Shown here piece by piece: positions 9,120 to 17,913 of a DNA stretch of 64,000 nucleotides. The stretch lies in contig NZ_CP098023.1 in NCBI RefSeq assembly GCF_030440425.1, forward strand, positions 4,054,001 to 4,118,000. Direction: 5' to 3'. The notes below the pieces were generated by a model that saw only the letters and a program-made list of their open reading frames with translations, had not been told where the DNA came from and did not search any database. The position numbers and the translations under genes were made by a program. Source of the stretch: Microbulbifer sp. MI-G (GTDB lineage Bacteria > Pseudomonadota > Gammaproteobacteria > Pseudomonadales > Cellvibrionaceae). Within the stretch, counting starts at the first letter, position 1, and every line of letters starts with the position of its first letter.

Positions 9120-10313
9120 ATGGACCTCACCCCTCGCGTAGACTACTTCGGCAGTTTTGATCCCGGTCGTGTACCCTCCCCCTGTTTTGTGATCGACGAG
9201 ATTGCCCTGCGTGATAATTTGTCGGTACTCGCCGATGTACAGGCCCGCAGCGGCGCCAAGGTGCTCGCCGCCCTCAAGGCCTTCGCCATGTTCAGCACCG
9301 GCCATATCGTGGCCGAATACCTGTCCGGCACCTGCGCCAGCGGGCTGTATGAGGCCAAGCTGGGATTTGAGGCGTACGGCGGTCACGACCAGGGCAGGGA
9401 AGTGCATGTGTTCAGTGCCGGTTACAAGGAGGGGGAACTGCGCGAGATTCTCACATTCGCCCACCATGTGATTTTCAACTCCTTCTCCCAGTGGCAGCGC
9501 TACCGGGCACTGTGCCTGGAAATGCAACAGCAGCGCCCGGAATTGCGCTTCGGCCTGCGCATCAATCCCGAGCATTCCGAAGGGCACACCGAGCGTTACG
9601 ATCCCTGCGCACCCCGTTCGCGCCTGGGCATTGTGCGCGCGCTGTTTGACGGCGAATCGCTCGAAGGTATCAGCGGCCTGCACTTCCACACCCTGTGCGA
9701 ACAGGACTTCAAACCCCTGGAACGCACCATTGCCGCCGTGAAAGAGAAATTCGGTCACCTGATTCCGCAGATGGAGTGGATCAACTTCGGCGGCGGCCAC
9801 CATATCACCCGCAGCGACTACCAGGTGGACGCACTGGTGGCAGCGGTACGCGCCTTCTCGGCAAAATACGCCGTACAGGTGTACCTGGAACCCGGCGAAG
9901 CCATCGCTCTGTTTTCCGGCATCCTGGTATCCGAGGTGGTGGACACCAGCTGGAACGGCCAGAACCAGGCCATCCTCGACGTCTCCGCCACCTGCCATAT
10001 GCCCGATACCCTGGAGATGCCCTATCGCCCGGAGATCACCGGCGCGGCGCGGCCCGGCGAACTCCCCCACACTTACTGCCTGGGGGGGCAGAGCTGCCTG
10101 GCCGGTGACAGTATTGGCGAGTACAGTTTTCAGGACCCCCTGAAAGCTGGCGATCGCCTGGTATTTGAGGAGATGGCCTATTACACCATGGTAAAAACCA
10201 ATACCTTTAACGGTATTCCCCTGCCGGCCATCGCCCTGTGGAACTCCGCTAGCGACGAGCTGCAAATCATCAAGGAATTCAGTTACCGGGACTTTAAGGA
10301 ACGGCTCTCCTGA
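9120..10313 (+). CDS. nspC: Carboxynorspermidine decarboxylase
   Basis: PLP-dependent fold-III decarboxylase that removes the carboxyl group from carboxynorspermidine or carboxyspermidine, giving norspermidine or spermidine. The 397-residue protein carries the PLP lysine at Lys53 in ALKAFA. It also has the substrate motif GLHFHTLCEQDF, the phosphate-binding FGGGHHITRSDY and the YLEPGEAIAL block. These are characteristic of NspC rather than diaminopimelate decarboxylase, as is the upstream carboxynorspermidine dehydrogenase. The start ATG at 9120 has an upstream AGGA. It is the third gene of the polyamine cluster, 63 bp before speB. Confidence 0.94.
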   Translation: MDLTPRVDYFGSFDPGRVPSPCFVIDEIALRDNLSVLADVQARSGAKVLAALKAFAMFSTGHIVAEYLSGTCASGLYEAKLGFEAYGGHDQGREVHVFSAGYKEGELREILTFAHHVIFNSFSQWQRYRALCLEMQQQRPELRFGLRINPEHSEGHTERYDPCAPRSRLGIVRALFDGESLEGISGLHFHTLCEQDFKPLERTIAAVKEKFGHLIPQMEWINFGGGHHITRSDYQVDALVAAVRAFSAKYAVQVYLEPGEAIALFSGILVSEVVDTSWNGQNQAILDVSATCHMPDTLEMPYRPEITGAARPGELPHTYCLGGQSCLAGDSIGEYSFQDPLKAGDRLVFEEMAYYTMVKTNTFNGIPLPAIALWNSASDELQIIKEFSYRDFKERLS

Positions 10314-10376
10314 GTGCATTCCACAGTGCAATAAACAGCCCCAGCAGAAGCGCATCCGCCGCCAGAGGAACCACAC

Positions 10377-11285
10377 ATGCTGTCTGAAAATGATTACCCC
10401 ATTTTTCTCGGCTCCGAAATCGAACAGCCAAAGCCGGAAGAGGCCTTTTTCCATATCATACCCATTCCCTACGAGGAAACCGTTTCCTATGGCGGCGGTA
10501 CCGGCAGGGGCCCCGCCGCCATTCTGGCAGCCTCCTGGCAGCTGGAGACGTTCGACAACTTCTCCTCCCCCTGTGAAATGGGCATCTACACCCGCTCACC
10601 GGTATCGGTGTCCGGTAGCGCGGAACAGGTGATGGGCCATATCGCCGCGGCCACCCAGGCGGTGCGGGCACTGGGCAAGATGCCGGTGGGTATCGGCGGC
10701 GAGCACTCGGTGACCTGGGGCCTCATCCAGGGCCTGCTGGACGCCGGCGAGACCGACTTTGGCGTGGTGCAGATCGACGCCCACGCGGACCTGCGCGACC
10801 GCTACGAAGGCCACAAGCACAGTCATGCCAGTGTGATGCGCCTGGTGGTGGAGGCCGGCGTGCCGCTGTTCCAGTTGGGTATTCGCGCCTACTGCGAAGA
10901 GGAAATGCAGGCGCGCAGGGACTACCAGGTAGGCTACCTGGACGCCCACCAGCTGGTACCCAACCAGGTGCAGGAATTTCAGCTCCCGGAGCATTTCCCC
11001 GGAAAAGTCTTCTTTACCCTGGATGTGGACGGCCTGGACCCCTCGGTATTCCCCGCCACCGGCACCCCGGTGCCGGGCGGCCTGGGCTGGTACCAGACCC
11101 TCAACCTGTTCGAGTCCGTCGCACGGCAAAGGGAAATCATAGGCTTCGATCTACTGGAATTTGCGCCGATCAAAGGCTTCCATGCCTATGATTTCGCCGC
11201 TGCGCAGCTGTTGTACCGGCTGATGGGGATCATCCAGCGCAATCGCCCCCAGGCACCCACTCATGGGAAGGTTGACAATTCTTAA
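10377..11285 (+). CDS. speB: Agmatinase
   Basis: Binuclear manganese ureohydrolase splitting agmatine into putrescine and urea, completing the SpeA-SpeB route. It has 302 residues (E. coli 306). All six metal ligands are visible: His110 in GGEHS, Asp134/His136/Asp138 in DAHAD, and Asp216/Asp218 in LDVDGLDP. The ATGTPVPGG motif closes the site. The start ATG follows AGAGG. Its putrescine would be the substrate for the dehydrogenase at 7857, so the four genes encode arginine-to-spermidine synthesis without S-adenosylmethionine decarboxylase. A closely related arginase or guanidinobutyrase is less likely in this context. Confidence 0.95.
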   Translation: MLSENDYPIFLGSEIEQPKPEEAFFHIIPIPYEETVSYGGGTGRGPAAILAASWQLETFDNFSSPCEMGIYTRSPVSVSGSAEQVMGHIAAATQAVRALGKMPVGIGGEHSVTWGLIQGLLDAGETDFGVVQIDAHADLRDRYEGHKHSHASVMRLVVEAGVPLFQLGIRAYCEEEMQARRDYQVGYLDAHQLVPNQVQEFQLPEHFPGKVFFTLDVDGLDPSVFPATGTPVPGGLGWYQTLNLFESVARQREIIGFDLLEFAPIKGFHAYDFAAAQLLYRLMGIIQRNRPQAPTHGKVDNS

Positions 11286-11359
11286 CCGAATAACCTGTCT
11301 TTACTGCCACGATACGGGGTAGCATCCGGGATGTGAGTGACCACTTCGCTGGAGAAACC

Positions 11360-11992
11360 GTGAAACTGCTGAAGAGTATACTTGGCGCCAGTGCGTGCAT
11401 TGCGCTGGCCGCATTCGCCTTTAGCCCGTCTGCCGATGCGCGGGGCTATGAGCGCAGGGGAGACCATCACCATCACCGCGGCGGCTACTACCGCGGCCCC
11501 CGCGTTTCCATCGGCTTTATCGCACCGGCATTACCCCTGGGGCACGTGCGTGTTGCCGTCGGCGGGCGCCCCTATTATTACCATGGCGGTCACTTCTACC
11601 GCCACAGCCCCAGAGGCTATGTGGTGGTTGCCGCGCCCCTGGGCGCCTCTGTGGTGACCCTGCCGGCCAGCGCCGTGCGGGTACAGCTGGGCGGCGTGAC
11701 TTACTACCAGTATGGCGACGCCTATTACCAGTGGTACCCGGCCACCCGTACCTATGTGGTGGTGGCACCGCCGGCACCGGCTCCCGCACCGGTAGCGGTC
11801 GTGCCGGCACCTGCGCCCGCTAGCCCGAACCCCGGCCCCAATGGTTTCCTGCCCGGCCAGGTGGTTGAAACCCTCCCCAACGGCTACGCCGCCGAAGTGA
11901 TCAACGGCATCCAGTATTACCGTTACGGAGGCAACTACTTTTTACCCACCCAGCGCGACGGCCGCGAAGTCTATGTAGTGGTCAAGCTGTAA
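11360..11992 (+). CDS. Exported DUF6515-type protein
   Basis: I place the start at GTG 11360, because GGAG lies just upstream and the product then opens with a good signal peptide (VKLLKSILGASACIALAAFAF...ADA). A GTG at 11333 would add nine residues. The protein is Gly/Tyr/His/Pro-rich. Its GYVVVAAPLGASVVTLPASA..VQLGGVTYYQYGDAYYQW domain parallels the C-terminus of the gene at 4930. An Ala-Pro linker then leads to a second similar YYRYGGNYF repeat near the C-terminus. The function is unknown. Its 3' end overlaps the convergent YcaQ-like gene by 11 bp. Confidence 0.78.
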   Translation: MKLLKSILGASACIALAAFAFSPSADARGYERRGDHHHHRGGYYRGPRVSIGFIAPALPLGHVRVAVGGRPYYYHGGHFYRHSPRGYVVVAAPLGASVVTLPASAVRVQLGGVTYYQYGDAYYQWYPATRTYVVVAPPAPAPAPVAVVPAPAPASPNPGPNGFLPGQVVETLPNGYAAEVINGIQYYRYGGNYFLPTQRDGREVYVVVKL

Positions 11993-13073
11993 GCGCCGCC
12001 CCGGCTTCCAACCCCTGGAAGCGGGCAAACTGACCCAGAGCCCGGTGAAAACCTGCTTCGAGTGTGACACCGGGCTTTTTCACCCAATGCAGCGCCTCTG
12101 TACGCAGCACCCCCGCTTCCCTGTCCGCTTTCAAGTCCACCAGTCCCACAAACTGATCACCGTACAGGATCGGCAGGCAGAAGTAGCCAAAGCGACGCCT
12201 GGCCGCCGGCACATAGCACTCCAGTTGGTATTCAAAGCCGAACAGGCGGCGCAGGCGCTTGCGCTGCAGTACCAGGGGATCGAAAGGCGATAACAGGCGC
12301 ACCTTGCGCGGTGCCCGTTCGGGGTGCCGCGCAAGGTGTTCTGCGAGTACCAGTTCCCTCCCCAGCGGCACCAGCTCGCCGCTTGCCAGCATAGCCTCTG
12401 CCGCTTGCTGTACCAGGGGCTTGTCTTCCCGGCGCAGGTAGGCAACCTCTTCGGCGCGACCAATACCCTGGCACCCCAGGAAGGTGCGCACCAGATGGCA
12501 GCCGTATTCCAGTTCTGAGGCGGCACGGGTTGGCACCTTGGCCGGCAGTAGGCGTTCGGGCAGGTCAAAGACTTTCTGGAAGCCGTCGCGGTGGCTGACC
12601 ATCAGCTCACCCTCGTGAAACAGTTGCTCCAGGGCCTTTTTCTCTGCCGACCAGTCCCACCAGCCACTCTTGGTGCGCACAAAATCGCTGGCGCGCAGCG
12701 GCCCCTCCGCACGCACCCGATCCAGCACATAGCGGCACAGCCTGGCATTTTTCTCAAACCAGTGGCGCTGGCCAGCGCGGATACGGTCCATGCGCACGCG
12801 GGCATAGGGATAGTGTGCCATGGGCAGGTAGGCGGCGGCGTGGGACCAGTACTCAAAGATCTCGCGGCGCTGTTCGGCCCCGGCCAGTTGCGCTTCCCGG
12901 TAGCGGGGCAGGCGGTTGTAGAGCTGGTGGTGGTGGGCGCGGGTAATGCGCTGGATGGCGTCCAGCTGCAGCGCACCCAGGTGTGTCAGCAGGGCGGAGA
13001 GATCCCCTGGCCAGGGCTTGTGGATAAACTGGCGCTCCAGCACCAGGGCTCGCATCTGTTGGTCGGATAACAC
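11982..13073 (-). CDS. YcaQ/AlkX-type winged-helix DNA glycosylase
   Basis: A 363-residue protein of the HTH_42 (YcaQ/AlkZ) superfamily, whose members excise alkylated or cross-linked bases. Near residues 36-38, LQLDAIQR supplies the Q-hydrophobic-D motif. As I recall, this marks the YcaQ/AlkX branch, while antibiotic-cluster AlkZ proteins carry QxQ. Other family blocks are WSHAAAYLPMAHYPY, KSGWWDWS.EKKALEQLF and LLSPFDPLVLQRKRLRRLFGFEYQLECYVP. The gene follows dnaB by 47 bp on the same strand and may be read from the same transcript. A role in interstrand cross-link or bulky lesion repair is inferred from the family. Confidence 0.88.
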   Translation of the reverse strand: MLSDQQMRALVLERQFIHKPWPGDLSALLTHLGALQLDAIQRITRAHHHQLYNRLPRYREAQLAGAEQRREIFEYWSHAAAYLPMAHYPYARVRMDRIRAGQRHWFEKNARLCRYVLDRVRAEGPLRASDFVRTKSGWWDWSAEKKALEQLFHEGELMVSHRDGFQKVFDLPERLLPAKVPTRAASELEYGCHLVRTFLGCQGIGRAEEVAYLRREDKPLVQQAAEAMLASGELVPLGRELVLAEHLARHPERAPRKVRLLSPFDPLVLQRKRLRRLFGFEYQLECYVPAARRRFGYFCLPILYGDQFVGLVDLKADREAGVLRTEALHWVKKPGVTLEAGFHRALGQFARFQGLEAGAALTA

Positions 13074-13120
13074 ACTGTGACTCCCTCAAGCCCGGCTGGC
13101 AGGAAGCTGCCGGGGCGGGC

Positions 13121-14563
13121 TTATTCGCCCTGGTAGTATTCCGGTGCCAGGTTATCGAAGCGGGTGAATTTGCCCACAAAAGCCGCCCGGCAGGTACCGG
13201 TCTCCCCATTTCTCTGCTTGCCGATAATCAGTTCCGCCATGCCCTTGTCGGGGCTGTCCTCGTTGTAGTACTCATCGCGGTAGATAAACAGGATCACGTC
13301 CGCATCCTGTTCGATGGCCCCGGATTCCCGCAGATCCGAATTCATCGGGCGCTTGTTGGGGCGCTGCTCCACGCTGCGGTTGAGCTGCGACAGAGCGATT
13401 ACCGGGCAATCGTATTCCTTCGCCAGGGCCTTCAGGGCACGGGAGATTTCGGAAATCTCCTGGGTGCGCCCCTCGCTGGCCCCCTGCACCTGCATCAACT
13501 GCAGGTAGTCCACCATAATCACCGCCGGCAGGCTGCGGACCTCGGCCTCCTCGCGGCTCAGCTCGGGATGTGCGAGCATCAGCTTGTTGACGTGATCGCG
13601 CACTGTGCGCTTGGTGCGCGCGCGCACCTCACTGGGGCTGAGCGCCGGGGTATCGTCGATATACAGGGCTTTGCCCTTCATCTTCTGCACAGCGCTGGAG
13701 AGCTTGGGCCAGTCTTCCTCCTGCAACTTGCCGTTCCTGATCCTGCCCTGGTCGATGCGGCCGATGGACGACAGCATCCGCATCACCAGGCTGTCCGAGG
13801 GCATCTCCATACTGAAGACCAGTGCCGGGCGCTCCTGGCTGAGCATGGCGCTCTCAATAAAATTCAGTGCCAGCGCGGTTTTGCCCATGGAGGGGCGCGC
13901 GGCGAGGACAATCAGTTCGCCGGGCTGCCAGCCGGAAGTGCGCTGGTCCAGCTCGGTAAGGCCGGTGCTCAGGCCGGTGATATCCCCCTCGGTCTTGAAC
14001 AGCTCATCAATGCGCTCCACTGTCTTTTTCAGCAGTGCGTCCACAGCGACGAAACCGCCCTCTTTGGCGCGCCCCTCGGCGATCTCCGCCACGCGGCGCT
14101 CCGCCATCTGCAGCAGATCGGCAGAGGCCAGCCCGCCGGGATTGAAGCTGGTGCGGCTGATTTCGCCGGCGGCAGCGATCAGCTGGCGCAACATGGCGCG
14201 CTCGCGCACAATCCTGGCGTAGGCAACGATATTCGCTGCGGAGGGGGTGTTCTCGGCCAGCTCCGCCAGGTAAGCGGGGCCACCCACATCGCCGAGCAGG
14301 TCGCGGCTGGTGAGCGCCTCGGCGAGGGTGACAATATCCAGGGGCTGCCCGCCTTCGGTCAGCTCGCGCATCACCGCAAAGATCCTGCGGTGACTGGCGG
14401 TGAAGAAATCCTCCTCCCCCAGCTGCTCGGAAACGGCATCGATGCGGCCCGGATCCAGCATCAGGCCGCCGAGCACGGACTGTTCGGCCTCTACCGAATG
14501 GGGCAGTGGCGAATGCGCATCGCTGTGCATCTCCTGTTCCGGCGTGGCGTATTCGTCGTTCAT
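13121..14563 (-). CDS. dnaB: Replicative DNA helicase
   Basis: Hexameric 5'-3' helicase driving the replication fork. It has 480 residues against 471 in E. coli. The N-terminal DnaB domain (about 20-125) is followed by the RecA-like motor. That motor carries Walker A ARPSMGKTA (222-230), Walker B IMVDYLQLMQV, the KALAKEYDCPVIALSQLNR block, and the arginine-finger region SGAIEQDADVILFIYRDEYY. No intein is present. It lies downstream of rplI with a hairpin between them, the usual gammaproteobacterial arrangement. Confidence 0.98.
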   Translation of the reverse strand: MNDEYATPEQEMHSDAHSPLPHSVEAEQSVLGGLMLDPGRIDAVSEQLGEEDFFTASHRRIFAVMRELTEGGQPLDIVTLAEALTSRDLLGDVGGPAYLAELAENTPSAANIVAYARIVRERAMLRQLIAAAGEISRTSFNPGGLASADLLQMAERRVAEIAEGRAKEGGFVAVDALLKKTVERIDELFKTEGDITGLSTGLTELDQRTSGWQPGELIVLAARPSMGKTALALNFIESAMLSQERPALVFSMEMPSDSLVMRMLSSIGRIDQGRIRNGKLQEEDWPKLSSAVQKMKGKALYIDDTPALSPSEVRARTKRTVRDHVNKLMLAHPELSREEAEVRSLPAVIMVDYLQLMQVQGASEGRTQEISEISRALKALAKEYDCPVIALSQLNRSVEQRPNKRPMNSDLRESGAIEQDADVILFIYRDEYYNEDSPDKGMAELIIGKQRNGETGTCRAAFVGKFTRFDNLAPEYYQGE

Positions 14564-14584
14564 TGAAACCTGTTGGATAGCAGA

Positions 14585-14623
14585 AACAAAACGGGCGCTG
14601 ACCCCACAAAGGGTGCAGCGCCC
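14585..14623 (-). terminator. Terminator-like hairpin between rplI and dnaB
   Basis: On the minus strand GGGCGCTG and CAGCGCCC (8 bp) enclose an inner ACCC/GGGT pairing, followed by GTTTTGTTTC. It would end most ribosomal-protein transcription and let dnaB be expressed at a lower level. Confidence 0.7.
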
Positions 14624-14672
14624 GATTGTAGCGCGGCTGGTATCCCAGGCACCAACCGCTGACCGGAAAAGC

Positions 14673-15119
14673 CTACTCGGCTTCGATCACCACTTTTACC
14701 ACCGCCGTCACATCGGAGTGCAGCTGCACGTCCACTTCGTACTCGCCCACTTCGCGCAGGGTACCCTGTGGCAGCCGCACTTCCGACTTGGCGACCGCAA
14801 CGCCGCTGGCGGTAATCGCTTCGGCGATATCACGGGTGCCGATTGAGCCGAACAGCTTGCCTTCGTCGCCGGCGTTGGCGGCAATGGTGACAGCCAGGTC
14901 GGCCAGCTTGGTGGCGCGGCTTTCGGCTGCTGTCAGCTTGGCTCCGGCAGCGGCCTCCAGTTCAGCGCGCTTGGCCTCGAACTCGGCAATATTGGCGGCG
15001 GTAGCGGCAATGGCCTTACCCGTCGGCAGCAGGAAGTTGCGGCCAAAACCGGCTTTCACCTCAACGCGATCACCCACGTTGCCCAGCTTGCCTACTTTAT
15101 CGAGCAGAATAACTTCCAT
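14673..15119 (-). CDS. rplI: 50S ribosomal protein L9
   Basis: Large-subunit protein binding 23S rRNA. I chose ATG 15117-15119 ([17 protein letters not shown]) because it has GAGGA upstream and gives the standard 148 residues; the frame is open 15 codons further with no conservation. The N-terminal domain ends in [10 protein letters not shown], the long connecting helix ([18 protein letters not shown]) follows, and the C-terminal domain includes [14 protein letters not shown]. It is the last ribosomal gene of the rpsF-rpsR-DUF2232-rplI operon. Confidence 0.97.
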   Translation of the reverse strand: MEVILLDKVGKLGNVGDRVEVKAGFGRNFLLPTGKAIAATAANIAEFEAKRAELEAAAGAKLTAAESRATKLADLAVTIAANAGDEGKLFGSIGTRDIAEAITASGVAVAKSEVRLPQGTLREVGEYEVDVQLHSDVTAVVKVVIEAE

Positions 15120-15153
15120 CTCGGTTTCCTCAATTTCTCTATTGTGCGGTGCG

Positions 15154-15996
15154 CTACTTGGCAAAGCGCCCGCGAATATCTATCCAGCTATCTACCAGGG
15201 CCAGGCCGCACAGGAACCCGGCCAGAGGCAGCCCACCAATTACCAGCAGCACATACATCGCCACCAAAGGGCCAATGCCCCAGCCGCGGCTGGCAACCAG
15301 CCAGTGGATCAGGGCGATGCCCGCCACCACCATGGGAAAGGCGATCACTGCCCCCCAGAAGGCGTAGCCCGGTGTAACCAGGCCCGACACCCACAGCAGC
15401 ATGCACACCGCTGCCAGCCACAATGGCAGGCGCAACTGGTGAAACTCCTGGCGGAATCCGCCAGGATTGTACAGCAGCGCCTGCCAGTAGCGTCCCAGTA
15501 CCAGGGCCAGGGTGGCACTCATTGCCAATATCAGGCTGAAGTATCCGGTGATCTGCAACTCACCCGAAAAGACCTGCCTGAGCTCCTCCATGGGAACGCT
15601 GTCGGGCTGTTCCGCGGCCCGCTCCACCGCCTGCAGGAAGCCCTGCAGGAGGCCGCCGCTGAAATAGGACGTGAGCCCTATGCTTACCGCCGAGGCCGCA
15701 ATCACGGCCAGCAGGGCGGCAACCCATGAGCGGCGGCTGCGCAGCGCCAGGGCACCGCAGAGCACCGAGACAAAATAGCCGGCGGATATGCCCGCCACCA
15801 AAAGTGGCACATGGCCGCTCATACCAGCGACAACGATCGGCAGCAGCGCCCAGGCCAATACCATCAGGCCGTCACTGCTGCCGCGGCGCAAACTCACCAG
15901 GGCGAGAATCGCCGGGCTGACGAGCGGTATCCCCAGCATGGTGAGAATGACCGCGCGCACGCGTCCGCGCATAATAAATTCAGCTACGGCGCGCAT
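15154..15996 (-). CDS. DUF2232 integral membrane protein
   Basis: A 280-residue polytopic protein with about eight hydrophobic segments, for example [20 protein letters not shown] and [16 protein letters not shown]. It lies between rpsR and rplI, exactly where Pseudomonas and related gammaproteobacteria carry a conserved DUF2232 (YybS-like) membrane protein. The role is unknown. The start at ATG 15996 has only a weak GGA upstream, and an internal ATG eight codons on is possible. The gene ends 34 bp before rplI. Confidence 0.85.
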   Translation of the reverse strand: MRAVAEFIMRGRVRAVILTMLGIPLVSPAILALVSLRRGSSDGLMVLAWALLPIVVAGMSGHVPLLVAGISAGYFVSVLCGALALRSRRSWVAALLAVIAASAVSIGLTSYFSGGLLQGFLQAVERAAEQPDSVPMEELRQVFSGELQITGYFSLILAMSATLALVLGRYWQALLYNPGGFRQEFHQLRLPLWLAAVCMLLWVSGLVTPGYAFWGAVIAFPMVVAGIALIHWLVASRGWGIGPLVAMYVLLVIGGLPLAGFLCGLALVDSWIDIRGRFAK

Positions 15997-16039
15997 TTCC
16001 AGATAGCTTCTCTATTAATCAGACTAAGCAAACTGCGGC

Positions 16040-16270
16040 TTAGGCTTCGTGACTGTCCGTATACGGCAGCAGGGCCAGGTAGCGGGCGCGCTTGACCGCG
16101 GTGGCCAGCTGGCGCTGGTACTTGGCTTTGGTACCGGTAATACGGCTGGGAACAATCTTGCCGGTCTCGGAGACGTAGGCTTTCAGGGTATCGAGGTCTT
16201 TGTAGTCGATACGCTTGACACCTTCAGCGGTGAAACGGCAGAACTTGCGACGACGGAAAAAACGTGCCAT
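16040..16270 (-). CDS. rpsR: 30S ribosomal protein S18
   Basis: A 76-residue small-subunit protein that binds S6 on the 30S platform. The sequence [26 protein letters not shown] and the C-terminal [29 protein letters not shown] are diagnostic. It lies 12 bp downstream of rpsF and is translationally linked to it. As an S6 partner it probably takes part in autoregulation at the rpsF leader. Confidence 0.98.
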   Translation of the reverse strand: MARFFRRRKFCRFTAEGVKRIDYKDLDTLKAYVSETGKIVPSRITGTKAKYQRQLATAVKRARYLALLPYTDSHEA

Positions 16271-16282
16271 CAGATAATCCCC

Positions 16283-16738
16283 TTACTCTTCGCTTTCAGT
16301 GTTATCGGAAGCGGTTTCTTCCACAGCATCGGAGGAGGCTTTGCTTTCCTCTGCCCGCTCGCGGCGTTCGCGGCGCTCACTGCGCTCACTGCGTGCCGCT
16401 TTGCGCTCGCGGCTCTCTTTTTCCGCCTTCATGATCGGGCTCTCTTCAGTGATCGCCCCATCTTCCCGCATCACCAGGTTGCGGATGACCGCATCGTTGT
16501 AGCGGAAGTTGGTGGTCAGTTCCTGCAGGGCCTCTTCGGTGCACTCAACGTTCATAAGCACGTAGTGGGCCTTGTGGATCTTGTTGATCGGGTATGCCAG
16601 GCGGCGGCGGCCCCAGTCTTCCAGGCGGTGGACCTGTCCACCGGTCTCGGTGATGGCAGCGGTATAGCGCTCCACCATGCCGGGCACCTGCTCACTCTGG
16701 TCCGGGTGAACCAGGAATACAATTTCGTAATGACGCAT
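16283..16738 (-). CDS. rpsF: 30S ribosomal protein S6
   Basis: First gene of the ribosomal operon. The globular domain (about residues 1-100) has [37 protein letters not shown] and HYVLMNVEC. The 151-residue product carries an unusually long tail of alternating Arg/Glu/Ser ([15 protein letters not shown]) that ends in SEE. A terminal Glu pair fits the site where RimK adds glutamates in E. coli, although no rimK is in the window. E. coli S6 is about 131-135 residues. Confidence 0.97.
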   Translation of the reverse strand: MRHYEIVFLVHPDQSEQVPGMVERYTAAITETGGQVHRLEDWGRRRLAYPINKIHKAHYVLMNVECTEEALQELTTNFRYNDAVIRNLVMREDGAITEESPIMKAEKESRERKAARSERSERRERRERAEESKASSDAVEETASDNTESEE

Positions 16739-16792
16739 TTTTGCTCCTTACGGGTTAATCAGCCTCCCGGATTTCCGGTAAGGCAAGGAGTA
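16739..16792 (-). promoter_or_regulatory. Candidate S6:S18 leader hairpin upstream of rpsF
   Basis: Read on the minus strand, CCTTAC (16778-16783) pairs with GTAAGG (16746-16751), which overlaps the AAGGAG Shine-Dalgarno of rpsF. Inside is a CCGG-AAAT-CCGG hairpin. A second AAGGAG-complementary CTCCTT (16785-16790) is also available. An RBS-occluding stem with CCG near the loop resembles the known S6:S18 autoregulatory leader. The family assignment is inferred. Confidence 0.5.
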
Positions 16793-16996
16793 ACAACGGG
16801 CGCGGAAATATCGGGCCCATCGCGGGCGGCGTATTCTAGGCACTCGCGCCCCCGCTTGCAAGCTCGCCGAATTGCGTCAGGGCGGCATCCAGCGGCGCGG
16901 TGTCTTGGCGGATTGGGCCAGCAGAGTGCGCAGTCTGGTCATGGGCCGTGGGCGGGCGCTGGCCTATAGTGCCCGCCGGTTGAAGCGAGAAGTACC

Positions 16997-17827
16997 ATGC
17001 CCCAGGAAATCCACGCACTGGCCTTTGGCCCCTTTCGGGTCCCCGTGACTATCACCCGCAACCGTGCAGAAAGCCCCCTGGCGCTGGTGATCCCCGCCAT
17101 GGGCGTGCCCGCCGATCGCTACCGGCTGCTGCAGAAGGAACTGCAGTGCCTGGGCTACAGCACCGCCATCACCGAGCTGCCAGGCACCGGTGAAAGCCGC
17201 CCGCGCCCGCACCGCGGCGCAGACTACGGCTATAACGCGCTGGTGTTTTCATTTATCCCGCAGTTGTTGCAATTGCTGCAGCAACAGTGCGCACAGGAAC
17301 CGGCGCTGATTCTCGGCCACAGTATCGGCGGGCAGACCGGAACCCTGGCAGCCAGGGCCGGCCTGACCGGCGATGCCAGGGTTGTGAGCATTGCCTCGGG
17401 CCATATCCACTACCGCTGCTGGCGCGGCCCCCAGCGCTACGCCCTGCTCGCCTTTGCCCCGATCGCCAGCCTCACCGCCAGCCTGCTGGGCTACTTCCCC
17501 GGCGCACACATGGGCTTTGGCTGGCGCGAGGCGCGCGGGTTAATGAAGGATTGGGCCAGGGCTATCTACACCGGCCGTTTCGCCCCGGAAAAGTGCTTTG
17601 GCGATCGTCGGCAAACGGTGCAGCCCACCCTGCATATTGCCCTCGCCGGCGATACTTTCGCCCCGGTACAGGCCGCACGCAAACTGGCCGCCATTGTCGG
17701 TGGCGAAACACAGGAAATGGCGGCCACCTACCCCAGTGGCAATCCACACCTGAGCTGGATCAAAAACCCGCGCCCGGTGGTTGCCGCCGTAGACCAATGG
17801 CTGGCCCGGCAACCCGTTTCGCGCTAA
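16997..17827 (+). CDS. Alpha/beta hydrolase (serine-aminopeptidase-like lid type)
   Basis: A 276-residue cytoplasmic alpha/beta hydrolase. The nucleophile elbow is LILGHSIGGQTG (Ser109). An oxyanion-type turn is seen at PAMGVPADRY, a strand-acid region at LHIALAGDTFAP, and a likely catalytic His at GNPHLSW. There is no signal peptide. The closest description I can give is the predicted hydrolase group COG4757; the substrate is unknown. It is divergent from rpsF and convergent with rlmB, so it is transcribed alone. Confidence 0.8.
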   Translation: MPQEIHALAFGPFRVPVTITRNRAESPLALVIPAMGVPADRYRLLQKELQCLGYSTAITELPGTGESRPRPHRGADYGYNALVFSFIPQLLQLLQQQCAQEPALILGHSIGGQTGTLAARAGLTGDARVVSIASGHIHYRCWRGPQRYALLAFAPIASLTASLLGYFPGAHMGFGWREARGLMKDWARAIYTGRFAPEKCFGDRRQTVQPTLHIALAGDTFAPVQAARKLAAIVGGETQEMAATYPSGNPHLSWIKNPRPVVAAVDQWLARQPVSR

Positions 17828-17913
17828 ATATGGACAGGGGACTGCAACCGCGGCAAACCGCTCCACGGCAAAGACAGTGCAGGCGCCGCCCGCCGCGCGT
17901 GATCAGGTCTGTA

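Noticed and set aside
7950..10454. 834-codon minus-strand frame across the polyamine genes
   Set aside because: It is antisense to three well-identified plus-strand enzymes and has no recognisable domain; it is an artefact of GC-rich codon use.
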